Source: CAZPZZ01 sp964591245
GTDB taxonomy: Bacteria > Acidobacteriota > Vicinamibacteria > Vicinamibacterales > UBA8438
Direction: 5' to 3'
DNA length: 29,768 bases
Assembly (NCBI GenBank): GCA_964591245.1
Contig: CAZPZZ010000041.1
Coordinates: 1-29,768 of the forward strand
In this document: piece by piece, positions 16,233 to 25,019 of the stretch
Layout of the letters: each line of letters opens with the position of its first letter
Numbering within the stretch: the stretch's first letter is position 1
Position numbers and translations under genes: made by a program
The notes under the pieces: model-generated
Told to the model about the DNA's origin: nothing
The model's database searches: none
What the model saw: the letters and a program-made list of their open reading frames with translations, nothing else

Positions 16233-17213
16233 ATGCGTGCACACAGTGGCTCCACGCTGACCGTGATCGGGATCGCGGTTCTCGCATTCTCCTGCAGCGC
16301 ATCCGACGTCCCGAACCGCGCATCCCAAGACATTCAACAACCAACGGCGCCCTCACTCCTCCCGGCCGGAGTCGAGACAGGACAAATCACGACAAGAGCA
16401 CTCACCTTCGACACCCTCACAGCCGGTCCAGACGACGGCGAGGTCGTGCTCCTCCTCCATGGATTTCCCCAAACTGCGTATGAGTGGAGGCATCAGCTGA
16501 AAGCCCTGGGAGACGCAGGATATCGCGTCGTGGCTCCAAGCCAGCGTGGCTACTCCCCCGGTGCCCGACCAAAGTCCGCAGTGGAATACCGGCTCTCCTC
16601 GTTGATTCGAGACGTTATCGAGATAGCCGACGCTCTCGGCGTAGACCGCTTCCATCTAGTTGGACACGACTGGGGAGCCATCGTTGCATGGGCGGTTGCT
16701 TCCACTATCCCGGATCGGCTCATCACCCTAAACCCTATCTCGGTCCCACATCTGGATGCCTTCGCTCGCGTCCTGCGTGACCCGACTTCCTGCCAGCCAG
16801 CTGCGTCGGCCTATTTCGACCGCTTCGTGCGACCAAACTCAGAAGATGAGTTCCTCGCCAATAACGCCGAGCGGCTAAGGAGTATCTACGCGGGCATCGA
16901 CGAGCCTTCGGTCGAAGAGTTTGTCCGGGTACTCGGCACCAAAGCCGCACTGGGTTCAGCACTGAATTGGTACCGCGCAAACATCTCTAACCGCTTATCG
17001 ATGGCGCCGCTACTTGGCAATGTCGTCGTACCAACCATGTTCGTCTGGAGCGACGGCGACACAGCGATCTGCATCGACGGCGCCTTACTCACCGAGGAAT
17101 ACGTCGACGCCCCATACCGCTTCGAGGTCCTTGAGGGGATCAGTCACTGGATTCCCGAACTGGCACCAGATGCGCTGAACTCTCTACTGCTTAACCACTT
17201 CCAGAACAGATAG
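16233..17213 (+). CDS. Exported alpha/beta hydrolase, epoxide-hydrolase-like
   Basis: The 326-residue protein begins with a short hydrophobic signal (7-20) followed by Cys21 in LAFSCSAS, a plausible though imperfect lipobox. The alpha/beta hydrolase core shows the oxyanion motif LLHGFPQT (74-81), the nucleophile elbow VGHDWGA with Asp146, and the catalytic His305 in GISHW. Asp at the elbow, not Ser, marks epoxide hydrolases and haloalkane dehalogenases; the HGFPQT form and WSDGD acid-loop region favour epoxide-hydrolase-like members. Cap-domain tyrosines cannot be placed with certainty. Probably anchored in the periplasm. It is the last of three plus-strand genes and converges with the ankyrin gene, with a 264-base gap that shows no clear terminator. 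Confidence 0.87.
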   Translation: MRAHSGSTLTVIGIAVLAFSCSASDVPNRASQDIQQPTAPSLLPAGVETGQITTRALTFDTLTAGPDDGEVVLLLHGFPQTAYEWRHQLKALGDAGYRVVAPSQRGYSPGARPKSAVEYRLSSLIRDVIEIADALGVDRFHLVGHDWGAIVAWAVASTIPDRLITLNPISVPHLDAFARVLRDPTSCQPAASAYFDRFVRPNSEDEFLANNAERLRSIYAGIDEPSVEEFVRVLGTKAALGSALNWYRANISNRLSMAPLLGNVVVPTMFVWSDGDTAICIDGALLTEEYVDAPYRFEVLEGISHWIPELAPDALNSLLLNHFQNR

Positions 17214-17477
17214 GACGTTGCAGGCTTCAAGCACACCCTGCGCCACAGGACGGCCAGGTAAACGGCGCCCCGCATCGGCGCAACCACCAGGACAAAACCC
17301 AGCGGTCTCAAACTCGCGGTCTGAAGGGGTAATCCCTCGCGGATATCGTGGAGGGGGGAAACAACCCTGGCTGCCGCTCACGGGCCACGACGGCTCGTCC
17401 GGAGTTCCTTGCATGTGCCGTGACGTGGACACCAACACCGCAACCGGATGACGCTGGTACTGCAATCGAACGTGTGC

Positions 17478-19010
17478 TCACTTGGCGATGCCAATGATCG
17501 GAGCTGGCACCGGTAAACCCTGTTCTGTGCGCAATCTACGAAGTGTACCTGCCGCCTCCGGCGAGATATGGATGCTGGCCGTAATCGCCACACCATCGGC
17601 GATACGAAGAGGGGTCCAGCCCTTTCCATTTTTTACGTCCAATTGCGCGCCCGCCGCCACCAACAATTCAATGGCCCGTGGCGAATCCCAATACGCGGCA
17701 CCATGCAACGCAGTATCGCCGTTCGCATCGACCGTGTTCGCGTCCCCACCCAAACTTAAGCAGAACTCGACCGATGCCGCCGCTTCATCGGGAGTACCTG
17801 GGCTCTCCCCTGGAAACCAGAGCCCGACCCCTGCCGCCGCCATCAAAGGCGTGGTTCCTTCGACATTCGGCAAGAACGGGTCCGCACCATACTCCGCCAA
17901 GAAACGCATGAAATTCACATCCACACGACTGGCCGCCATAAAGAACGGGGTCGCCCCCAGCCGGTTCATCTGGTTGCGACCAACATAAATCTCAACCGCC
18001 TCCTTCGTGATTCGAGCATTGACATCTCCACCGTGCTCCACGAGCACCCTGGCCAAGGTCAAGCTATCGACAGCGCCACGGGCGACGGGACCAACTGTGG
18101 TCGGACCACGACTCGGTCGGCGAGTCCAGGCCAGCTGGTGCAACGCAGTCCATCCTTGCTCGGCAGCATTGGGATTCGCACCGTGCTCAACCAGAAAACG
18201 TCCCATCTCATACTGCGCACTGAGTATCGCCAATACGAGAGCGCTGGTCCCATCTGAAAGCGTGTCATTGACGTTCGCCCCCGCGTCAATGAGCGCCGCA
18301 GCCGCGCGCAACTGTCCCGCCCGTGCCGCAAACAAAAGGGCCGTGAACCCCTTGTCGCCTGGCTCATTTGGCGTCAAATCGAGACTAACATTCGAACGTG
18401 CATGCACGTCGGCGCCGGCCGCAACCAATACACGCACCACCCCTGCGTTATCCTCAGCGGCAGCCCACATGAGGGCCGTCTGATTTCTGGACCACTCCCG
18501 AGCCGCCGGATCGGCGCCATGTTCGAGCAGAATCTCCACCGCGTCCAAGGCGCCAGTCCGCGCAGCCGTCATCAGCGCCGTCTCTCCTCCGGGCTGAGTC
18601 GCGTTCGGGTCCGCCCCGGCTTCCAGCAATCGAGCGAGTATGGACGCACTACCATTCAGACTTGCCAGGGCGATCGGTTCCACACCATACCGGTTCACGG
18701 TCGATACGTTGGCCCCGGCAGCCAATAGGACGTCCACCAGGAGCAGTTCATCCCGGAGTACAGCCCAGTGCAGTGCGGTCGCTCCATCTCGAGCCCGGCG
18801 ATCAACATCGGCGCCATGTTGCAGTAGCGCGCTGACTCGTGAAAGCGAACCCTGCTTTACGGCGTCGATCAGTCGGTGGTCGTTCAGTGTGGTATTCGCG
18901 CCGAGCCCCAGCTGTCGGCTTTCCGCTGGCCTTTCCCCGGACAGCCCCAGCACGACAACGGCCAGTAACGCGACAACCTTACGGCCTCGCTCATGCACCA
19001 ACCGCCGCAT
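17478..19010 (-). CDS. Secreted ankyrin-repeat protein
   Basis: The start at ATG 19010 gives a clean signal peptide (MRRLVHERGRKVVALLAVVVLG) with GGGACG upstream; ATG 19031 and GTG 19046 are in-frame alternatives, the last only 10 bases after the preceding stop. After the signal come eleven recognisable ankyrin repeats of 33 residues with a partial twelfth (for example TALHWAVLRDELLLVDVLLAAGANV, TALMTAARTGALDAVEILLEHGADP). Two repeats carry long insertions. The end (GWTPLRIADGV, then PEAAGTLRRLRTEQG) resembles that of other ankyrin proteins that accompany DUF1552 genes, as I recall the family. Role: protein binding in the periplasm or outside the cell, presumably with the upstream operon products. 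It is the third gene of the DUF1592-DUF1552 operon. Confidence 0.88.
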   Translation of the reverse strand: MRRLVHERGRKVVALLAVVVLGLSGERPAESRQLGLGANTTLNDHRLIDAVKQGSLSRVSALLQHGADVDRRARDGATALHWAVLRDELLLVDVLLAAGANVSTVNRYGVEPIALASLNGSASILARLLEAGADPNATQPGGETALMTAARTGALDAVEILLEHGADPAAREWSRNQTALMWAAAEDNAGVVRVLVAAGADVHARSNVSLDLTPNEPGDKGFTALLFAARAGQLRAAAALIDAGANVNDTLSDGTSALVLAILSAQYEMGRFLVEHGANPNAAEQGWTALHQLAWTRRPSRGPTTVGPVARGAVDSLTLARVLVEHGGDVNARITKEAVEIYVGRNQMNRLGATPFFMAASRVDVNFMRFLAEYGADPFLPNVEGTTPLMAAAGVGLWFPGESPGTPDEAAASVEFCLSLGGDANTVDANGDTALHGAAYWDSPRAIELLVAAGAQLDVKNGKGWTPLRIADGVAITASIHISPEAAGTLRRLRTEQGLPVPAPIIGIAK

Positions 19011-19056
19011 CACACTTCGTCCCGCACGCATTTCAATCTCAGACACGACACACGGC

Positions 19057-20445
19057 TCACACGCCAGACAACGGTTCGATGGCCGGTCTCAAATCGAGTT
19101 GTCCGGTGCTGTCACCCAGCCGCTCCACCTGTACACCCGACTTATCCAGCATACTTACCAACAAGTTCGTCATGGGTGTCTTCAGCGGCGCAGACACGTG
19201 CCTTCCTCCCTTGAGGTTTCCCGAGGCTCCTCCCACGAGGACCAGCGGGATATCGTTGTGTGAGTGAATATTCGGGTTGCTCATACCGGCACCGTAGAGG
19301 AGCAAACTGTGGTCCAGCAAGGTTCCATCGCCATCCGGCGTCGTGGCCAATCGGTCCACGAAATACCGAAATAATTCCGTCTGGTACGTGTTGAGCCTCG
19401 CATAGCGCTCCAGAGCCTCTGGTCGATCCCCATGGTGCGACATGGCGTGGTGCCCCCCGGCAAGACCGATTTCAGGGTAGATACGACTACCGACCTCTCG
19501 GCCATACATAAACGTAAAGACCCGTGTGATATCCGCCTGATACGCCAACCATTGCAAGTCGAACATCAAGCGGACATGGTCGCCGAAGTTGTCCGGAATA
19601 CCGACTGGCGGACGCTCGAGCCCCGCGTCTGGATCGAGTTCAACCGGACTCGTCTCCGCTTTCTGGAGCCGCCGTTCAACTTCACGAACCGCGTCGAAGT
19701 ACTCATCCGCACGTGCGTGATCGGCAGCACCAACACGCCGGTACAACCGTGCCATGTCTGCGGCGACAGCATCGAGGATACTGCGATCCTTTTGCACCTG
19801 CGCCACGCGTTGCGCAGTCGTGCCGCCATCACCGAACATCCGCTCGAATACAGCCCGCGGGTTGTTCTCGGTGGGCAGCGGTGTCGTAGCCGTCCGCCAC
19901 GCCAGTGTATTCAGATACGTGCAGCTGTAGCCGTTGTCACAGTTTCCGACCAGGAAATTCAAGTCAACCGCCAACTCGATTGACGGCAGTGCTGTCTCGT
20001 TCCCGAACGCCGCTGCGGCCAACTGGTCGGCAGTCACCCCGGCCCGCACATCGGCTCCCTGGGTAAAATTGGGATGAACCCCGTTCAGCCAGGTCGCAGT
20101 ACTTCTCGTGTGATCGCCGTTTCCATCACCGAGCGACTCAGCCTGGCCATGGCTCAGTCCGCTCACTGCGACCATCTGGTTCCGATAAGGCTCAAGGGGT
20201 TTCAGAATCGGCGAGAACTCGAATCCCTGTCCCTCACCGAGGGGCTTCCAGTAGTCGATCCCGGTATGGTTCATTGCCACACCGTTGGGCAAATAGAGAA
20301 ACCCCAGCCGGTGCACAGGGTTTGCAGCGGTACGCGTCACGGCCGATAGGGCCGGCACCATCGCATCAAGCAGGGGTAACGCCAGCGCCGTCCCGGCGCC
20401 ACGCAGAAAGGTACGCCGCGGTAGCGCCTTCTTCGTAATGATCAT
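19057..20445 (-). CDS. DUF1552 domain protein, Tat-exported
   Basis: The 462-residue protein opens with a twin-arginine signal, RRTFLRGAGTALALPLLDAM (10-29), meaning export in a folded state. The body matches DUF1552: RLGFLYLPNGVAM, FSPILKPLEPYRNQMVAVSGL, GDHTRSTATWLNGVHP, and a C-terminal block GHHAMSHHG and HSLLLYGAGMSNPNIHSHNDIPLVLVGG. These resemble the DUF1501/sulfatase-like superfamily, and the His/Asp-rich motifs could bind metal. No biochemical role is established. Its ATG overlaps the stop of the DUF1592 gene in ATGA (20442-20445), showing translational coupling. Such pairs are widespread in Acidobacteria, Planctomycetes and Verrucomicrobia. Confidence 0.93.
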   Translation of the reverse strand: MIITKKALPRRTFLRGAGTALALPLLDAMVPALSAVTRTAANPVHRLGFLYLPNGVAMNHTGIDYWKPLGEGQGFEFSPILKPLEPYRNQMVAVSGLSHGQAESLGDGNGDHTRSTATWLNGVHPNFTQGADVRAGVTADQLAAAAFGNETALPSIELAVDLNFLVGNCDNGYSCTYLNTLAWRTATTPLPTENNPRAVFERMFGDGGTTAQRVAQVQKDRSILDAVAADMARLYRRVGAADHARADEYFDAVREVERRLQKAETSPVELDPDAGLERPPVGIPDNFGDHVRLMFDLQWLAYQADITRVFTFMYGREVGSRIYPEIGLAGGHHAMSHHGDRPEALERYARLNTYQTELFRYFVDRLATTPDGDGTLLDHSLLLYGAGMSNPNIHSHNDIPLVLVGGASGNLKGGRHVSAPLKTPMTNLLVSMLDKSGVQVERLGDSTGQLDLRPAIEPLSGV

Positions 20446-22934
20446 GACTCCGACCTCCGCATCTGGAAGGGAATGCTGCGCACCACTCCAATGATAAGCG
20501 CTGAAAATCGATGTTCGTCCTTCGCGGCATCGCGCGCAATGGTACGGACCGCAGGCATGTCGTAGGACTCGAGTCCACGTCCCAGGGCATAAACAAGCAG
20601 CTTCTCGAGCATGGTCGCAACGAACCGATCAGACCGGACGAGTAACACGCTCCGTAGCCCGTCGACCCCATCGAACTCCGTTCCATCTGGCAACGCACCA
20701 GTCGCATCAATCGGGGTAAACGACGCCGACCGACTGTCAAAGGACTCTTCGAGCGCACGCCACCGCCCAGCGTGATCAAAATTCTCCAGGGCCAACCCCA
20801 ACGGGTCCATCATCCGATGACAACTTGCGCAGACTGGATTGGCACGATGCTCGCCCATTCGTTCGCGCATCGTCAATGCGGCAGTCCCACTCCCTGATTC
20901 CGCAAGATCCGGCACATCGGGAGGGGGGGCCGGCGGCGACACCCCCAACAAATTCTCAAGAATCCACTTTCCGCGCAACACGGGCGACGTTCGATCCGGC
21001 TGCGACGTAACGGACAAAATACTGCCCTGTCCTAACAGACCACCTCGTGCACTCCCGGCCGGCAAGGCAACACGGCGAAAGTGATCCCCTTTCACAAACT
21101 GGATATCGTAGTGCTCAGCCAGTCGCTCATTCAGAAACGTATAGTCCGCAGCAATCAAATCAACGACGCTCCGGTCCTCGTCGATAATGCTACGAAACAG
21201 CAACTCCGTTTCCCGGCGCAAGGCCCGGCGCAGGCTCTCATCGAAGTCCGGATCTTTGTACGGATCCGGCCCCAGCGCCGACACGTTGCGAAGTAACAGC
21301 CACTGGCCCACGAAGTTATCCACGATAGCCTGCGACCGTGGATCAACCAGCATCCGCCGCACTTGCTCTTCGAGCACTTCGGGGTTCCTGAGCTCGCCAC
21401 GTTCCGCCAGGTCAAGCAACTGATCGTCAGGAATACTGCTCCAGAGGAAAAAAGACAGTCGGGAGGCCAACTCGAGATCGCTCACCCGGTAATTCGCGCC
21501 TGGCGCAATCCCATTCGGATCGGCTTCGGTTCGAAACAAAAACTCCGGGCTCACCAGGAGCCTTCGGAGAGCCATTTCGATGCCAGATTCGAAACTCCCC
21601 TCGGCTCGCCCCCTCTCGTAAAAACTCCGCAACTGCTCCAGAACCACATTATCAATTGGACGCCGGTACGCACGCCTGGCCAATGTCGCCAAGATCGCAT
21701 CCGCGCAGCCCCGCTCCTCGGACACTGTCACTGGACGGCACGCAAAAATGCGCTTGCGGCTGGGAGTGGTGTCAGTTCCATTGTCCAAATGGATGGTCTG
21801 ACTCGCCGCTTGATCTGCAGTCGAGGTGTCACGCCCCCCAAACGGGCCGGCAATCTCGACGCTCCGCAAGTAGACCCCTCGACGTGACCCCCAGTTGTGA
21901 CCACCGGACGGGTGCGGTCGCTGGTAGGGCTCGATCAAGGTCTCAAGAAGTGCTGGCGCTCGGTTCAGGAAGGTCACCGTGACCTCACGCGGTCCGGCGC
22001 TGGTCGAAAATCGAACCATCCAATCCGCGTCTAACGCAGCGCGGTTGGCTCGTCGCTCATCCCGCGACTGAAGCTCACGTGGCACCGACGGCTCCAGCGT
22101 GAAGGTCTTCAGAGGCTCACCGTCCACGCTGATCTCAAGCTCCTGGGGCTGGTGAAAGTTTGGCACGTTCCGGTCATAGGTTCCGACCTGCCGCGCCAGG
22201 TTGACTCGAATGGTGTACTCCCCATCCGTAGGAAAATGATAGGGAATCGACGCGCCCCCACGTGTGCCGAAGGGCAGCGCCGCGAACCAATCGTCCTGGG
22301 GGAGATCATCGGGCAGACGGAAGACGTCGAAGCGCGAAAAAGGTGGCGGCGAGCCAACGGCGGCACGGCTGACGGCTTTTGCCGCATTCAAATACCGCTC
22401 CATCAATGTTGGCGAAAAACGCAGTACGCCCGCGATGTTGTCAAATCCATAGCTGGCATCGTCAGCCGGGAGCAAATTCGCGACGTCTACGTCGAGATGT
22501 AACAGATCACGAATCGCATTGCGATATTCCGCTCGGTTCAATCTGTGGAACGCCCCTGTCCGACCAGGATTCGGCTCTTCTTCTGCAACAGCATCGAGCG
22601 CATTCTCCACCCCAACCACAAAGTCGCTCGCCGCCAAACTGTCAGGACGGGGACGACCCGCCGGCGGCATCACGCCAGCGCGCACCTTTCGCACGACGCT
22701 CTCCCAGAGATTGGCGTCTGCACCAAGGTTGTCCAGATCGAGATGCTCGAAGGAGGTTGGTACCGTACCACGTGCCAACAGCGAGGCGTTGTGACACGTC
22801 AAGCAATACCGAGTAAGAAATGTGGATCGAGCTTCACTCGGATCTGAAATCAAACTCGACTGACCCGCTTCCGGGACACCGACATTTCCCAAAAGCACGA
22901 CGCCGACGGCAGCCAGTACGATTGCGTATCTCAC
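20442..22934 (-). CDS. DUF1587/DUF1592/DUF1588/DUF1585 cytochrome-like secreted protein
   Basis: The 830-residue protein starts at GTG 22934 with AAGG at a normal distance and has a signal peptide (1-24). An N-terminal planctomycete-type cytochrome region carries CLTCH at 44-48 with MPP at 90-92 as possible sixth ligand. Then come DUF1587 (FHRLNRAEYRNAIRDLL), a carbohydrate-binding-like middle part (PTDGEYTIRVNLARQ), DUF1595, DUF1592 (ASRLSFFLWSSIPDDQLLDLA), DUF1588 with a second CxxCH, CASCHRMMDPLG at 702-713, and DUF1585 at the C-terminus. The length is normal. Family knowledge: it is thought to be a periplasmic haem protein, but its reaction is unknown. It is the first gene of the operon with DUF1552 and the ankyrin protein. 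Confidence 0.93.
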   Translation of the reverse strand: MRYAIVLAAVGVVLLGNVGVPEAGQSSLISDPSEARSTFLTRYCLTCHNASLLARGTVPTSFEHLDLDNLGADANLWESVVRKVRAGVMPPAGRPRPDSLAASDFVVGVENALDAVAEEEPNPGRTGAFHRLNRAEYRNAIRDLLHLDVDVANLLPADDASYGFDNIAGVLRFSPTLMERYLNAAKAVSRAAVGSPPPFSRFDVFRLPDDLPQDDWFAALPFGTRGGASIPYHFPTDGEYTIRVNLARQVGTYDRNVPNFHQPQELEISVDGEPLKTFTLEPSVPRELQSRDERRANRAALDADWMVRFSTSAGPREVTVTFLNRAPALLETLIEPYQRPHPSGGHNWGSRRGVYLRSVEIAGPFGGRDTSTADQAASQTIHLDNGTDTTPSRKRIFACRPVTVSEERGCADAILATLARRAYRRPIDNVVLEQLRSFYERGRAEGSFESGIEMALRRLLVSPEFLFRTEADPNGIAPGANYRVSDLELASRLSFFLWSSIPDDQLLDLAERGELRNPEVLEEQVRRMLVDPRSQAIVDNFVGQWLLLRNVSALGPDPYKDPDFDESLRRALRRETELLFRSIIDEDRSVVDLIAADYTFLNERLAEHYDIQFVKGDHFRRVALPAGSARGGLLGQGSILSVTSQPDRTSPVLRGKWILENLLGVSPPAPPPDVPDLAESGSGTAALTMRERMGEHRANPVCASCHRMMDPLGLALENFDHAGRWRALEESFDSRSASFTPIDATGALPDGTEFDGVDGLRSVLLVRSDRFVATMLEKLLVYALGRGLESYDMPAVRTIARDAAKDEHRFSALIIGVVRSIPFQMRRSES

Positions 22935-23202
22935 GGTCGACCTTTCGGCACAAGAACGGGCGCACTTCCCGCTGCGTGTCGAGAGAAGCGAACCCGCAGA
23001 GGGCTCAGATCACGTACGGGGTAGCTTATGGAGCAATGCGGAGACTGTCAACGAGATCACCAACTGCCCATGACGTAATTCAACTTTGGTTCTGGGACGG
23101 TGTCGAGAATCCCTTTCCGCCTGGCAACAGCCCCGGCGCCCTCGCATCTCGCCCCGGCCCTCTCACGCGTGATCCGTTCCCTTGCGTAAGAACCGAATGA
23201 GG

Positions 23203-23949
23203 TTACGCGAATCGCTTGGCATCCGTCGCAGCGTAGTAAGCCATGCTCCGGTTCAGATCAACCGTAGACTCAAGAGCCTCCACCACTGCCTCGAGACGCT
23301 CGGCCGGAATGGCACACGTGAGTTCCTCTGGCGGCATACCGGTCCGCGCTCGGCTCAGCGCGCACCCGACACTTGCAGCAACCGCATTCTGCTCTTTGGC
23401 AATCGCGATGATATGGCACTGCGGCTTACCCTCGATCCGCATCTCTGGCACGGCATCCTTCAGCGTCATCAGACCCAATGCACTGATACGAAGCAACACC
23501 ACATCAGGAGACGCCTGAGTCTCAGCCAACGGACCGTAGACGACCGAGTCCGGTCGCTGACTGACCACGGGTAACCCCATGACAGCGGCCTGGTCCACCC
23601 AACCGGCCTCGAGGACTGCTCCAACGTCATCCGTCGCCGCGGCCTCCTCGAGTGAGATGAACCCGTGCGTATAACTACCGACACTGCAATTCGCGTGATC
23701 CCCTGCCGTCGTGGCGAAGGTCTCAGTTGCCCCATGCATCCAAAACACGCACCCGGCCGGGACCTGCCCCGTACGCCCGTGTTCGTTTGGTTCAGGATAG
23801 GCATTGGCACGCCGCGTGACCGCCGCCGGCTGGTCGGATCCCAGGAAAGAGATCGCGATCGGTGACGCAACCGGATGCAACGTCGAAACAAGCCGGTCAC
23901 TCAGCGAGCGCCAGGTTGTCTTGCTGGTTCCATTAAATTCATCAGACAT
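23203..23949 (-). CDS. DUF169 family protein
   Basis: The 248-residue protein shows the DUF169 pattern: an N-terminal PVASPIAISFLGSDQPA, then PAGCVFWMHGATETFATTAGDHANCSVGSYTHG (64-96) with conserved Cys67, Asp84, His85, Cys88 and Gly91, and a C-terminal region GCALSRARTGMPPEELTCAIP. The Cys/His cluster suggests a bound metal or cofactor, but no function is established for the family. There is no signal peptide, so it is probably cytoplasmic. ATG 23949 has GGGA nine bases upstream. The gene stands alone, 268 bases from the DUF1592 operon upstream on the map and beside a 614-base non-coding stretch. Confidence 0.8.
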   Translation of the reverse strand: MSDEFNGTSKTTWRSLSDRLVSTLHPVASPIAISFLGSDQPAAVTRRANAYPEPNEHGRTGQVPAGCVFWMHGATETFATTAGDHANCSVGSYTHGFISLEEAAATDDVGAVLEAGWVDQAAVMGLPVVSQRPDSVVYGPLAETQASPDVVLLRISALGLMTLKDAVPEMRIEGKPQCHIIAIAKEQNAVAASVGCALSRARTGMPPEELTCAIPAERLEAVVEALESTVDLNRSMAYYAATDAKRFA

Positions 23950-24475
23950 TAATCAAATCCCAACTTACCGCGTAGCGCCTCCAGGGGCGCCAACACCTCA
24001 CCCAATACGCCGCCCCGCAAGACCGTATGCGCCTAGAACTTACCGCCAGACTCGCGGAAGTCTCTCCCACAAGCCTTGTTGTACGCAGACACTCTTTGAA
24101 GCACCCTCTTCAACCACCAATAGTAACTCGTCCTCCCGTAACTTCACGATTGAACGCCTCCTCACGCGTACTCCTGTCATATCCCCCCGCCGTAGTCCCT
24201 CCCTAAACCTACGTCCAGCCGCTGCCCCTGTGACCCATCCAACGGTCACAGTTCCCGCACTGCGACAACCTGCCCCACGTTCCACAAACTCAGGCGCTGC
24301 ACGAGGTCCGTGAAAACACCACGTTCTCCCCCATCTGACTGCCCGAAAGGCGCCTTGCCCCACTGAAAGGATGTTTCTATATCCTTCGCGCGCCAACGCA
24401 TCAACGACAGCCACTTTGCACCGTACCGCAGCGCCTCAGGGCGCACCACGCGGCTTACTTCCTTGCCTCCGCATA
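23950..24475. other. Gene-poor region upstream of DUF169
   Basis: Two overlapping minus-strand frames (24040-24414 and 24246-24449) are open here but show no family features or ribosome sites, and their composition looks like chance. An inverted repeat AAGGAT-(8)-ATCCTT lies at 24367-24386. I see no tRNA or known regulatory RNA. It may be a decayed gene or a long regulatory region. Confidence 0.4.
24367..24386. repeat. Short inverted repeat
   Basis: AAGGAT and ATCCTT are separated by eight AT-rich bases (GTTTCTAT). It could form a small hairpin or bind a dimeric protein. There is no T-tract, so a terminator is unlikely. Confidence 0.25.
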
Positions 24476-24517
24476 ACTATATATAGTGTATCTATACACA
24501 TTAAGTGCTATATATAG
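24476..24517. promoter_or_regulatory. AT-rich cluster of three palindromes, putative operator/promoter
   Basis: ACTATATATAGT (24476-24487), GTGTAT-CT-ATACAC (24486-24499) and CTATATATAG (24508-24517) are each self-complementary. The two CTATATATAG copies start 31 bases apart, about three helical turns, so they face the same side of the DNA. The second copy contains an extended -10 (TGC-TATATA, 24506-24514) that would start transcription about 40 bases before the ATG at 24564. Binding of a dimeric repressor here would block the promoter. The cluster stands out as AT-rich in GC-rich surroundings. Which protein binds is not visible in the window. Confidence 0.6.
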
Positions 24518-24563
24518 ACCAACGGAAAAAATGCGGCTACGAGACTTGAACAGGGGGTGAGCG

Positions 24564-25019
24564 ATGGATCGGGGATGGATCTCGCTAATAGTTTCTCTCT
24601 ACGTCTTGCTTGGTTTGTCTGTCGCGACAACAGCGGAACGCGGCGGAAGGCTCGAAGCCGTACTCGACTTCAGCACTCTGTACGTGCTCATCTGGATTCT
24701 TGTCATTCTCTGGCGCGTCGGGGAGCAACTTTTCTCCCTTTCCACGCAAACCGGAGACACCCAGGAACCGCGACTCACGAACGGTGAGGAGCCTGGCTCC
24801 TCGGGTCTACCGAATCCCGTCCGAACGGCACTCGCCCAGGCCGCCAAAGAGCTCGCGGGATTTAAATCCGGGGGAACCGCACCGACCGGCTCCGGCGTCA
24901 ACGCACCACCGGCGGCGAAAAAAGCGACAAAAAAAGCAGCCAAGAAAGTGGCGAAAAAGAAAACAGCCAAGAAAAGCGCAAAGAAGACCGCAAAATCCAG
25001 CACCTCGCCGAGCGAGTGA
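24564..25019 (+). CDS. Small membrane protein with histone-H1-like Lys/Ala-rich tail
   Basis: A strong ribosome site, AGGGGGTGA at 24552-24560, precedes ATG 24564. The 151-residue protein has hydrophobic helices at about 6-22 and 38-50, then a Gly/Pro/Thr linker, then a basic tail at 117-145 made of AAKKATKKAAKK-type repeats ending SSTSPSE. The tail resembles histone H1 C-termini and bacterial H1-like or AlgP-type proteins, which bind DNA without sequence preference. If the tail is cytoplasmic, the protein could tether DNA to the membrane; it could also bind RNA, polyphosphate or acidic surface polymers. Topology is not certain. I know no named family with this architecture. The gene appears monocistronic and sits just after the palindrome cluster. 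Confidence 0.75.
   Translation: MDRGWISLIVSLYVLLGLSVATTAERGGRLEAVLDFSTLYVLIWILVILWRVGEQLFSLSTQTGDTQEPRLTNGEEPGSSGLPNPVRTALAQAAKELAGFKSGGTAPTGSGVNAPPAAKKATKKAAKKVAKKKTAKKSAKKTAKSSTSPSE

Noticed and set aside
22935..23202. Gap upstream of the DUF1592 operon searched for a promoter or small RNA
   Set aside because: No convincing -10/-35 pair, repeat or stem was found.
24040..24414. 124-codon minus-strand frame in the gene-poor region
   Set aside because: No ribosome site, no recognisable motif and a composition that looks random. A second frame over the same bases is also open, which argues against coding.
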